Made by a program: the position numbers and the translations under genes. From the NCBI RefSeq assembly GCF_963678635.1, contig NC_087064.1, positions 27,880,189-27,944,188 of the forward strand: DNA of 64,000 bases. Reading direction: 5' to 3'. The DNA is from Symsagittifera roscoffensis. Lineage: Eukaryota > Xenacoelomorpha > Acoela > Convolutidae. The notes under the pieces are model-generated. The model was not told where the DNA came from and searched no databases. It was given only the letters and a program-made list of their open reading frames with translations. Position 1 is the stretch's first letter. Each line of letters opens with the position of its first letter. Positions 12,901 through 23,956 of this stretch are shown in pieces.

Positions 12901-15900
12901 ATAACACTAAATTAAACACATGCTGGCACTATGTTAATCTCAAAAATGAGTCCAGTTCAAATTTAGTTATCTTAGGTTTGCAGTTTTCATTAATAGCGCG
13001 AATATAATTGAGATATCATTACTCTATTGAGATATCATTACTAGATTTATTTCTGATTACATTTTGATCATGACTTTTGGTTATAATTCATGCGATTTTT
13101 TAAATTGGCATGGGATCTTATGGTCTGGGCGACTTTGTATAAGGGACTTTTTGGTACTGTTTTTTTTTGTCATGGGAGCTGTTGGTATGGTATCTTTTGT
13201 CCTGACACCCATTTCTCATATTTTTTGACAAGAATTATTTTTTCGCCCATATAGTTTTTCGTCATGTTTAAACTGTTGTTAAATTTTTCTCTTCAAACTG
13301 TTTTTTTTGCATATTTTACTATGATTGTCAAATATGCCCAAGTTGTAGCGTTCGTTCAGATCTTTTTATCACACTATGCACAAAAGATTTTTCTTTGTCA
13401 AGTTTTAGCTTATAAAACCACTAATATGGTACTTTATTTCATTTTGCAACAAAAAATTTTCAGTATATTCAGTTTGTTGAAATTGCCATTGTGAACCTGA
13501 GGCTTATAGTATATGAAACACTACAGAAAACGGTTTAGCTGAGAAAGTCACCGGTGAGTAATGATGTCAAATATACTCAAGGAAGACGAAAGCTATGTTT
13601 TTGAAATTGATTGGCATTAACAAGGAATTCTTAGCAGCACACATGTGGAAGCCTTAAAAAACACTTTTAATCTTTTTGGAGTGTATCCTTAGCAAACGCT
13701 TCTGTTTTAACTTGCGAGAGCACGTGGCTTGTAGTCGGAAATTTAATTTTTTCGAGTTAACAACTTTTACAGACGACAGGTCTCTGATTTTATTACCGGT
13801 CAGACTTTTTTCGATTACGGATCTTTGCATGTATGTATGCATACCTTGCTTTATCAAGAGTCGATCAACATATTTCAAATTCTTGTATAGGTCGCGATGA
13901 TTTTTAAATTTTTTAAGCAGCTAGGAGATATGGTTATTAGTCTGGAGGTTCTTGAGTCGAATCCTGTAGCTTTTCTTGTTCTAGCTACATCGGTCTCTGC
14001 TTTGATATTTTGATTGAATTGGAGAGATCGATTACACTTGAGAGATAGAGAGCCAGGGATTTTTCGTTTATATCTGCTTTATTTGTTCGTCTCTTCAAAT
14101 CTATCACTTCTATCTCAGGGTTAGTAGATGGAGAAACCGTAGATGGAGAACCACCTGTTCAAGTGATAGCGTCTTTGTGCTGGTGTCGATACCTCTCTGT
14201 ATAGCACAGTCGGGGAAAGTAGCGTAAATCGCGTTTTGTTTGTATTTTCTGGTTTTGCCTGTTCCATATTCCCGTCAAATCGGGTTAATTAATAAAAAAT
14301 GGACAACAGAAGTTTGCTTTGTTCTTTTTGTTTCTCAAAGCGGTGCCGAGCTCTTTTTTGTTTTTGTCCTTAGGACGTCGTTCACTTTCGTTCTAATTAT
14401 TGGATAAAAGGCAAAGATCAATCTTTTCGTATTTTTTGGAAAGAAAACATCATGAACGCAGCGATATTCGATTTATGAAAAAAAACCTCACGCAGCGAGA
14501 TTGGATCATTGTGACCTCAAACAAAAAATATCAAAAAAGTGAACCAAAAAAGTATCATTTCTTGAACCAAAAAAATATATATAAATTCTGGACAGGAAGA
14601 GATATGAAAGTGCTTGTTAAAGATTTAAAACGGTCTGATGCTTAACATAAGACCTGTGGGATCGAGAAACGCCTACAACTTGAAAAAAAATTATATTCCA
14701 AATTAATTACTTGTTTTCAAAAAAAGTTGTATAGTCAGCTCCAGTTATTGATACATTCTCTGGTAATTTAAACGATAAAATTTTCAAACCGTCATTTTTC
14801 ATTCAGCGCGCAAGTCACAGTGGTAGTTAAAGCTGAGAAAATGAATTATTCATATAAAATAGAAAATGTAAAGATGTATATGTGACTGAAAACTATCCAA
14901 ATTAATATTGACTTCATTCAAAACTATTACTGCAAAAGTGAATTTAAAAACTCAAATAAACATAATTAATCTTAATGTTGTTGTTTTTGTTACAAACTGT
15001 TTTCATGTGATTTGCAAAAAAGAGCGGTTTTTGGTTGCTTTTTTAGTGCTTTCGTTGATCTATTATATTGAGTGATCTACATAAATGAATTATCTTCCAT
15101 ATCTATCGTAAATAATGATTTCAACCTGTCGTGCTGCGGTCACAGTGGTTTGATTTCGATTGAATTATTTGTTATCCTTTATTGAAGCATACGCTATTCG
15201 GTAAGTACTGGTGTTGTTTAATCTCCAATTATTTCTTTCTTTGCTGTTGGAGCTAAACTTTGTTTCTGATTTGCAGTAATAGGTTTTGTCGTGTTTTTTT
15301 TATTTTGTGCAAACATTGAGGGTAAAATCACAAGTTAAATTGACCAAAAAACCTAAAATACCGAAAATTATACAAAAACAAGCGTGCCTTTGACTGATCA
15401 TAACCAACTGATCATAACCAAAGCTTCCGTGAGGTTGAACGACTAATCAGCCCTTTTGCATGAGATGCGCAAACACCCGAAACAAAAACAAACCAGAATA
15501 CTCGGAAAATTGATCCAATTAGCTCTTGGAATATTAATACTTAATACTTGAAATACGGAAGTATATACAGTAGTCTCGTTATCTACCGGTCTTTAGGCTA
15601 ATTTTTTTTCCAGAAACACGCGGTATGCAGTTGCACTAATTTTAGTCATATGACAATATCTGGGAATTTATCTCGCAAAATCGTTGTTCCGACCATTTGA
15701 AAAATGGCGCGGAACTTAGTAGTTTGGTCTGTTTTTTCTTTTGCATCTCAAAATCAGGTATCACAAGTAACCATCGGAATGGGTCGAGTAATATATCCAA
15801 CTAAAGACCTTTCTGTCGTGATTTGAACCATTTAAAAAATTTCCCAAAAGTTTGTCACAGTATCGTGAAAAACTGGTTTCAAATTTTTGATTTTTGTCCA

Positions 15901-18900
15901 ATTTCGAGCAAGAAAATTGAGCGAGAAGGCTTATTTCGTTTTTCAATCAAAATAACTTAAAACAAATAATCATTTGATTGGTAAGATTGATTTATCATAT
16001 TGAAATTCGTTCAGCTCTGATTCGAACGACATCAAAAATTAGCAAAAAGTTGTCCCATTTTTGAGAAATTTTAGTTCCACTCTGGTAACAAAAAATTTTC
16101 AAAGTTATTTTAGCGCAGCCATGGGAAAAAACTATAAACTATTTAAAAAATTTTTTGCAAAAATATGGAAACAAAGTTTGACTTTTTAATAATTTTTGTG
16201 TCATTTTTTGACAAAATTGTTGCTCAATTTACTGTTTTACCTCGATTGTCGATTGTGCCTAGGCTTTCGTCAGGTCCTTTTATCACACCACACCACGCAC
16301 AAAAAATTTTTGGTATCTCTCCTATTGGTTATCCTTGATTTAACTGAAATAATGGTAATTTAGCGCTACTTTTAGGCAAAGCCCATCAAAGAATCAAACG
16401 AGCAGTTTCGCTTGACTCGTGTCAGGTTGATTTTGTAACGTGCGAACTCGTCTTGGCCCATGAAGATCCAGGGATTGATACCCCTTGAGAACTTTTTTTT
16501 CGAAAATCAGTTTGAATTTAAAAAAAACAACCGAGCATATATTCGCCACTTTCATCGAAAGTCGGAACAATATTCTGTGGTTCAGTTCGGCAAGAGATAC
16601 TTATATGGGACACCGCTGATTAAGGAACGTTTTTTTTTTGTTCTTGATATTTCCACTCGGGACGATTACCATCAGTATTGAGTGATTTCTCGGTTACATG
16701 ACAAAAGATTCCTTACCTCAAGATCCCAAACGAGAAGATCCCAGTCAATAGATACCCTTCCAAAAGAGACCTCGTTCTAAAATTGCCCACGAAATAAGAT
16801 ACCGTAATCAGAAAACAAAGAACCTGAGAATTGAAACTAAAGCGTTTAATCGATCAAAGCAACAACAAAGCGTCGGTTAAAATCAAAGAAACGTCAAAAT
16901 TTTTGCTGCACAAATTTCGAAGATAAAAGACCTTGCTATTCACTTGGCCTTTAAATTGAAACTCAAACTTCAAAACAACCTAGGCTACAAATGAACCTGA
17001 AAAGGGTTTCCAATTAATCCAAACCAACTTGGCAAAAAATGGCCTGATTTTTCACACAACTCATGTCGGTACAAAATTGAAATGAAGTTTTTGCAAAAGT
17101 TTAAAGCTTTGAAATCTTTTTTATTACAAATCCTTTGCCATTCTATTTGATAAAAATTATTACTTCTCAATTTTGATCAACTTTTCTTACGCTAGATGCA
17201 ATACTCAAGGGCCGTCAGGCCCCTAACCCCAACCTAGCGTCCCGTAAATAAAAGCAATTGCTCGGTGATCAAATTGCTAGAGACAGCATTTTCGAATGCG
17301 AGTCGTAGTATTGCATTTTGGCGTTCTCCGGGAGGGTGCAAGGAGACGTCTATAAAAAAGTTGCTCAAACAAATTTAAATTTAGAAGAAATTAGGCCAAA
17401 ACTAAATTAAAATTTAATAGGTTGAATGGACAAGTGAACAGATAGAAGACAATATGTTAATATATGTGTTTGAACTCGTTATCTGTGGAACTTTTTCATT
17501 CCGATCACGGTACTTTTTCCGGGATAAGTTTATAATACCGCTGGATGCCTTCACATAATTGGATTTTTGATTATAGGAATCCAGTTGCATTTTTTCAAGA
17601 AACGTATAAATTGAAGATTGGCTGCCTTGAAACAAAGCGGATACAACTAGTTGCCACCCTTCAACTGCATTTGTGGTTCGGGCTAGACCACACACAGCAG
17701 TTGATGATAGGTCATAAAAAAATCCCCTTTAATCTGCGTTTTTTTTTGGAAATAAGCCGTGAGCTCGTCTAATTTTTCGAGATCGTTTTGTGAATTATCC
17801 AGTTTGGTTGCCACGCTGCATATTTCGTCAATTACTAGGTCGATTCCGATTTCCGCTTTTGACTCCGGCACAAAACTAAGCGCAAGAATCATGTTCAGCG
17901 CTAAGACTAGCTCACTGTTTGATTCGTAAGCCTTTTTAAGGCCCAATTCGCATATCTTCCGCTTAAAGCTCTGAGAGAGGTTAAAATAGCAACCCTCAAT
18001 GTCAGCTTCGAAATGAGACGCAAAATCACTCAACGCCGCAATTTCAAATTCGATCAATTTTTTGCCGGGGCTATGTCACAGGTAAGCAATTTAAGTGCGG
18101 TTAGGAACTTATTATAGGTTGATAAGCGCTAATTGCTGATCAGAGCGTAGACGCAAGGTGGATACAACCCGCCAGTCTGGATGTGTACAGTGTAGAGCTG
18201 GTAAAGTTGACTGGGGGAAATTTTGAAAGTAACATCTACAAGCCAGGTTCTGTTGCACAATTTAAGTGCATTGAGGCTCACAATGTCGCTAAAAATCGAT
18301 ATGCGTTCCGTATCTGGTTTTCTGCTATGAAAAAGACAACAATGCTTAAAACGATCCGCTATTTCGAAATGACGGTCATATGTAGCAATAGTGGGCAGGG
18401 ATGTATAATTTTGGGCAGGTTTTTTTTGGAAGGGTATCTATTGACTGGGCAGGTCTCTTTTGGAAGGGTATCTATTGACTGGGATCTTCTCGTTTGGGAT
18501 CTTAAGGTAAGGAATCTTTTGTCATGTAACCGAGAAATCACTCAATACTGATGGTAATCGTCCCGAGTGGAAATATCAAGAACAACAAAAAACGTTCCTT
18601 AATCAGCGGTGTCCCATATAAGTCTCTCTTGCCGAACTGAACCACAGAATATTGTTCCGACTTTCGATGAAAGTGGCGAATATATGCTCGGTTGTTTTTT
18701 GTAAAATCAAACTGATTTTCGAAAAAAAAGTTCTCAAGGGGTATCAATCCCTGGATCTTCATGGGCCAAGACGAGTTCGCACGTTACAAAATCAACCTGA
18801 TAGAATCAAGCGAAACTGCTCGTTTGATTCTTTGATGGGCTTTGCCTAAAAGTAGCGCTAAATTACCATTATTTCAGTTAAATCAAGGATAACCAATAGG

Positions 18901-21900
18901 AGAGATACCAAAAAATTTTTGTGCGTGGTGTGGTGTGATAAAAGGACCTGACGAAAGCCTAGGCACAATCGAAAATCGAGGTAAAACAGTAAATTGAGCA
19001 ACAATTTTGTCAAAAAATGACACAAAAATTATTAAAAAGTCAAACTTTGTTTCCATTTTTTTGCAAATAATGATTGGAGAATGTATAAATTTTCATTAGA
19101 GTTGTTCCAATTCAATACCATTATAACACTAACTTAAATACATGCTGGCACAATGTAATCCCAGAAATAAGTCCAGTTCAAATTTAGTTATCTTAGGTTT
19201 GCAGTGTTCAATAATAGCGCGAACATAATTGAGATATCATTACTCTATTGAGATATCAATACTAGATTTATTTCTGGTTACATTTTGATCATGACTTTTG
19301 TTCATAATTCGTGCGATTTTTTATATTGGCATGGGATCTTATGGTATGGGCGATTTTGTAAAAGGGATTTTTTGGTACTGTTTTTTTGTCATGGGAGCTG
19401 TTGGGATGGTATCTTTTGTCCTGACACCCATTTCTCATATTTTTTGACAAGATTTTTTGTTTCGCCCATCAGTTTTTTGTCATGTTTAAACTGTTGTTAA
19501 ATTTTTCTTCAAACTGTTGTTTTATTTGCATATTTTACTATGATTGTCAAATATGCCCAAGTTGTAGCGTTCGTTCAGATCTTTTTATCACACTATGCAC
19601 AAAAAAGTTTTCTTTGTCAAGTTTTAGCTTATAAAACCACTAATATGGTACTTCTGAATTTTTTATTTCGTTTTGAAACAAACAAATTTTCAGTATATTC
19701 AGTTTAATGAAATTGTCATTGTGAACCTGAGGTTTATAGTATATTAAACAGTACAGAAAACGTTTTAGCTGCGAAAGTCACCGGTTAGTAATGTTGACAA
19801 ATATACTCAAGGAAGACGAAAGCTAGGTTTTTTAAATTGATTGGCATTAACAAGGAATTCTTAGCAGCACACATGTGGAAGCTTTAAAAACACTTTTAGT
19901 CTTTTTGGAGTGTATAAAAGTTATCAGTAGCATGCTTAGGTGGAAGGGCTCGAAAAACGGGAAAAGCAATATCAAGGCTCCATTAAAAGATCAGGGTGCG
20001 CATTTTCATCTTTTAAATACGTTTAAAATAGACTCTGCGTCATTTTATTCGAAAAGTTCATAATATACTTGAGATCAAACTAATTGAATTTGTAGAGCAT
20101 GCTTCATGTGTAAAGAAAAAGTTGTAATTTTTTAAATTTTTGTGAAATTCAATTTTATCAAAACATTTTCGACTACAAAATTTTTGTCTGGTAATTATTG
20201 TACCAATTGAATTTTTTAAATATATGTTGGTAAGTCACCTGTTCAACGAACTATTAATGACGGAAAATGAAATCGGGCGATAGTGCGGCGTGTTTTAAAA
20301 AATCTAATGGTTTGTCATTGTTTAATTTTAATTAAAATTATCACGACTCTTAAACCAAGTAATCCTCATGCTACTACTCTCCTGTTGTGATATAGGCGCA
20401 CATTTTAAGAGTAAATATCATCTAATGACAAAATGCATACTGATTGTGAATGACAAGTATTTAAATTGTTCTTGTTGTTAAATAAAGTGTCAAGTAGTCG
20501 AATAGAGTCTCAAACTTAGGTGGCGTAGTATCAGTATAGCATTTGCACAAAGTTGATTTAAAATTATTTTTTACACATCTATAGTCTGAGCACAAAACTT
20601 TAAAGAAGTGTTTTTTTTGCTATGATGGCTCCAACTATGTTTTTTCTAAAGGATCACCACCGATTCACTTCAAGTTTTGACGATTCTTCCATAGCCTATC
20701 TGGTCCCGGAACACAACATGCGTCGAAGCTTGTACGAAATGTGTCAGAAACACACAGTAGTGGTGATGGTGGGGCTTCCCGCTAGAGGAAAGACGTTTGT
20801 GTCGAAGAAGCTGGTGAGGTATCTGAATTGGATCGGAATCAGAAGCAGAGTGTTTAATGTGGGCGAGTACAGACGCAAGAGGCAGATGGGAGGATACGGT
20901 GGATACCAAGGTCAGAAAATTTCTTCAGACAAAATTATTAAGATTGTTGCTAGTAAAATAAAGACGGGACCCTGATGAAAGAATTTTGTCTCAAAATTTC
21001 AGAGTTCCCTTCGTTGTTCCAACGAAGTAGTGGGAAGTAACTCAAAATTCGGTCGTGATTTTTTCTCACAAGACCAGTGAAACAAAGAAACATCGGTCGA
21101 TTGTAATACCAATCTTCTGGATTTTTTTGCTTAACAGACTTCAATTCTGGATTTTTATTCTGGATTTTTTTGCTTAACAGACTTCAATACAGCGCTGTTC
21201 TCTTTTCGTGATCTGCGCCTCTTTTCAATTTGATGAAAAGGTTTTTCAAAATAGTAAATGTATTTAGGAACCTCCTTCTGTGCTTTTTGCACAGCAATTG
21301 GCCTCTCTTATTTACTTGACTTGGTGATTTTTAATAGAAATAGCCGGATTCATTTTCTATGTTGTTATTTTTAGGGACGCAACGGTCACACTTTGAAGCT
21401 TGAAGCGTTCTCGAAATCAATTGAACAAGCCCCCTTTTTATTAGACCCCCAGCCTTTCAATCACGGTTCCACTTTGGGCCTTTCTTCCGTTCATGTCGCC
21501 GTAGCCGGTTACATCTTGAAGAGGCAGATGACAAGCCCCCTTAAAAATGCAATCAAAAAACATCAAAGTTTAAACAAGGATTTTGTTAGTCAACATGAAA
21601 AATCTGATTTGTATAGATTATCCAACTGCAACTAGGTCCCCTTCAACAATATAGAGGATTTCTTGTCTAGAATTGTGAGATCCACTACTAATCGGATGAT
21701 TATATTTTAGAAAATCAAACTTATGAAAAATGTTTGAGCGGTTGGTTCTATACGCATGGATACAGCGTCTTGTTTGAGCCAGCTTATTAATACAGTCTTA
21801 CGGATTTAGTTTTCGTTTTTATTTCCTCAAAAAAAATAACTTTTTTGACCACACTTTGTTTTGCTGAGTGTATTCCCATGCAATCGTGGCTTTAAAACTT

Positions 21901-23553
21901 GCGCAAGAGAGATGTGCAAGTCTGAGCGCTTAGAATCATGTGTTACCACTGCTTGAAACTGTAATGAATCTATACTTTTTATTTTCTTATAACGTTAACT
22001 GTTTTAGAGTTTCCCCAGTGCCATAAAATTTATCAATTTAGAATAATTGAATGTTTCCTATTTAGGAGATGAGTTTTTCAAAAGCAGCAACAAAGCTGCG
22101 ATTGAACTTCGCAACCAATGTGCTCTTGAGGCACTGCACGACATGGACGCCTGGTGTCAACAGAAGCCGGGATCCGTCGCAGTATTTGATGCCACAAATT
22201 CGACTCCCGATAGACGAAAGCTGATCACCAATTTCTGCGAGAGATTAGAGCTGGATGTTATGTTTGTAGAGTTGATCACCAATGACCAGGTGATGCTAGA
22301 TGCTAATATTAGAGAGGTGAAAATCATGAGTCCAGACTACAAGCACTTCGCCAATCCAGATGAGGCAGTCGCAGATTTCAAGGTCAGCTGAGTTAGTCGA
22401 AAATGTGAACAAAAACGATATTGAAAATGTATGCTTTTAATCAGCAGCAAAATTAAATGACCAAAAACATTGCCAAATACTTTTGCAAATCTGCAGTTTT
22501 TTTTTTTTTCAGATAACTGATTTTCGCTGCTTCATTATTTTATTTTCATCATGATTTAATGATTTTTGTCGCTCACGATTAATGAACTAGCTCATTTGTA
22601 TATTACTGATTGAACTTGAAAGTTAACACCGCAGAGTTGCTCAAACATACTTTCTTGTTTGAGAATAAGTTTTTGTGGTTTAGAGAAGAATTGAACACTA
22701 CGAGGAAACTTATGTTCCGTTAGAAGAAAATTTGCACGAAAACTCATCCTATCTCAAACTGATCGACTGTGGGAAGACATACGTAGTGAACAGAATAAAC
22801 AGCCACGTGCAGTGCAAAATAGCCTACTACCTCATGAACATCCACCCAACTACGAGATCCTTCTATTTCACCAGACATGGGGAGTCCTGTTTGAATCTAC
22901 AAGGTCGCATAGGAGGCAACAGCGACCTATCTGAAAGGGGACGAATGTACGCAGAGAAGTTGGGCCAATATATGAATTCATTGAATTTACCCGATTTGCA
23001 AGTATGGACAAGTCAACTGAAGCGAACAATTCAAACGGCACAATTCGTCAATGCACCGAAGTTAGCTTGGAAGAATTTGAATGAAATTGACGCGGGAACT
23101 TGTGATTCATTAACATACGAGGAAATTGAAGCGAAGTATCCGAAAGAGTTTCACGCGCGCGACGAGAACAAGTATCATTACAGATACCCGAGGGGCGAGT
23201 CGTACGAGGATCTGGTCGCGCGATTGGAAAGTGTAATCATGGAGTTAGAAAGATCCAAGAATATTCTAGTTGTTTGTCATCAGGGAGTGCTACGATGTCT
23301 GCTAGCATACTATCTCGAAAAAGAATTAAAAGATCTCCCATACTTGAGATGCCCATTGCATACAGTGTTTAAATTGACTCCGATAGCTTATGGATGTCGA
23401 GTTGAGATGATTAAACTAGATGTACCAGCAGTGGATACACATCGTGGAAAGCCCAACATGACTTCAGCTTCTCCCGGGATTCCGGAGTCGCTGGAAAAAC
23501 GTCACAGTCAGTCGTCGAGTGGTCCCGAAAACAGTAGTGAATGCTGTTCATAA
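6937..23553 (+). CDS. PFKFB: 6-phosphofructo-2-kinase/fructose-2,6-bisphosphatase (four exons)
   Basis: Bifunctional cytosolic enzyme that makes and degrades fructose-2,6-bisphosphate, the activator of phosphofructokinase-1. Proposed exons: 6937-7320, 20652-20910, 22066-22382, 22684-23553. All junctions are GT-AG and in phase, giving 609 aa. The kinase domain starts near residue 162, with Walker A GLPARGKT at 169-176, then [15 protein letters not shown] and AVFDATN. The bisphosphatase (histidine phosphatase) domain has FTRHGES (His385), NEIDAG (Glu454) and [10 protein letters not shown] (His519), so all catalytic residues are present. From exon 2 on, the call is near certain. Exon 1 is inferred: serine-rich, 128 aa, ending in phase at a strong GTAAGT donor, with a PKA-like RRRQSS at 64-69 reminiscent of the regulatory N-terminus of liver-type PFKFB. 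The alternative is an internal start at ATG 20622, directly upstream of exon 2. A poly(A) signal follows at 23951. Confidence 0.9.
7321..7823 (+). other. Start of PFKFB intron 1, unique part
   Basis: The donor GTAAGT lies at 7321. The stretch has no gene. It contains a 31-bp direct repeat starting GAGTATTCAGTCGATTCACC at 7697 and 7745 (48-bp period), ending just before the large tandem unit. Confidence 0.5.
7824..13686. repeat. Tandem segmental duplication, unit 1 (about 5.86 kb)
   Basis: Starting at CCTTAGCAAACGC, this unit is repeated head to tail from 13687. Matching landmarks run through the whole length: 'CACAGTCGGGGAAAGTAGCG' at about 8344 and 14207, the MULE transposase, and the closing 'TCTTTTTGGAGTGTAT' at about 13670 and 19899. 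Stretches compared by eye show only scattered differences. Both units lie inside the proposed PFKFB intron 1. The only protein-coding relic I can identify is the antisense MULE transposase; small open frames such as 8546-8731 are not recognised. Confidence 0.85.
11640..12800 (-). pseudogene. MULE transposase with FLYWCH zinc finger, frameshifted
   Basis: Read on the - strand, about 12790-12600 encodes a FLYWCH-type finger with HWRC, then a C-x2-C pair and a final CHP of the H-x-H-P kind. 12445-12206 gives the first catalytic aspartate block ([18 protein letters not shown], then [16 protein letters not shown]). 12219-11893 gives the second (MTDFEIAAL, then [14 protein letters not shown] and ILALSFVP). 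11850-11659 gives the C-terminal signature [12 protein letters not shown]. This is the usual order of an animal Mutator-like transposase. A run of nine A (on the - strand) near 12220 puts the two catalytic blocks in different frames, and stops interrupt the FLYWCH part, so it is dead. No terminal inverted repeats were found. Confidence 0.85.
16130..16770 (+). repeat. Left arm of a 640-bp inverted repeat within unit 2
   Basis: Its reverse complement lies at 18425-19068. Shared features include 'TTCTCGGTTACATGACAAAA', 'GCCCATGAAGATCCAGGGAT' and the repeated CACACCACACCACGCAC. The arms enclose about 1.65 kb. Confidence 0.85.
17414..18300 (-). pseudogene. MULE transposase, second copy, truncated and broken
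   Basis: Copy of the 11640-12800 transposase. It keeps the first catalytic block (about 18290-18070), the second ([10 protein letters not shown], 18057-17683) and the [11 protein letters not shown] signature (17695-17640). It carries an in-frame TAG at 18129-18131 (- strand) where unit 1 has a lysine codon, and a frameshift at the same A run, here six A long near 18062. The FLYWCH part is gone, replaced by the inverted segment. Confidence 0.83.
18425..19068 (-). repeat. Right arm of the inverted repeat, inserted copy
   Basis: Reverse complement of 16130-16770. It shares details found only in unit 2, not unit 1: the doubled CACACCAC before ACGCAC, 'ATTAAGGAACG' in place of 'TTTAGGAATG', and TTTCATCGAAAGTCGGAAC. 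At its left edge is a local duplication of a 30-odd-bp block, 'GGAAGGGTATCTATTGACTG', at about 18429 and 18462. Confidence 0.85.
19915..20651 (+). other. End of PFKFB intron 1, unique part
   Basis: No gene. It contains the acceptor of exon 2 (TTTTTTCTAAAG ending at 20651). An upstream ATG at 20622 is in frame with exon 2 and could start a shorter isoform. Confidence 0.5.
21375..21635 (+). other. Unexplained coding-like ORF in PFKFB intron 2
   Basis: After a pyrimidine-rich TTATTTTTAG, an 86-codon frame runs to a stop at 21633-21635. Its composition is protein-like (for example [20 protein letters not shown]) and I do not recognise it. Joining it to PFKFB exon 2 at this acceptor would put it out of phase, so it is not a simple alternative exon. 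It could be a nested gene's last exon or a decayed insertion. Confidence 0.3.
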
Positions 23554-23950
23554 ACTATGGGTGCTTTTAATGTTTAGGTTTATTGATTTTTAAAAAGCGG
23601 GGCGGAGCAGGGTTTGTTTAAATTCAGTTATCAGTCCAATTAATTGTCAGCCAATCGTTCATATCGTGCTTTCTGAATATCTCAAATGAAAAGATTGACT
23701 TATTGAAGGCTAATGAGTCTAGAAGAGCAAAAATTGACAGTAATTGGCGATTTGAGTTTTAACGACTCGAATTCTCGAGGAAAGGACTGTTCAGTATTAG
23801 AAAAAAATCATGACAATATACTCAGTAGATAGTTCGATTAACATGAAGATTAATTCGGAATGGGGTATCTTTGAATTATGTAACGCAATAGCTGATTGTT
23901 TTGCTATTGATGTCATAATTTATTTGTTAAAATATATGAAATTATTTTGA

Positions 23951-23956
23951 AATAAA
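23951..23956 (+). promoter_or_regulatory. Poly(A) signal AATAAA for PFKFB
   Basis: First canonical AATAAA downstream of the PFKFB stop, about 400 nt after it and followed by T-rich sequence. Confidence 0.55.

Larger units (their letters stand above)
13687..19914. repeat. Tandem segmental duplication, unit 2 (about 6.23 kb)
   Basis: Second head-to-tail copy of 7824-13686. It is longer because roughly 270 bp of unit 1 (about 12570-12840, the FLYWCH region) is replaced here by about 640 bp (18425-19068), an inverted copy of 16130-16770 from the same unit. Outside that, landmarks are collinear. Its left flank (about 13560-13686) corresponds to the right end of unit 2 (about 19790-19914), as expected for a direct tandem duplication. 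Confidence 0.85.

Noticed and set aside
16460-16681. Repeated small frame ([14 protein letters not shown]-like) as a conserved gene, present three times
   Set aside because: The copies are explained by the tandem duplication and the inverted arm. In unit 1 the frame is broken, and the region overlaps a noncoding hairpin repeat.
7824-19914. The two large units as two independent MULE insertions
   Set aside because: No inverted ends or target duplications at the borders, and the central junction joins unit end directly to unit start, as in tandem duplication.
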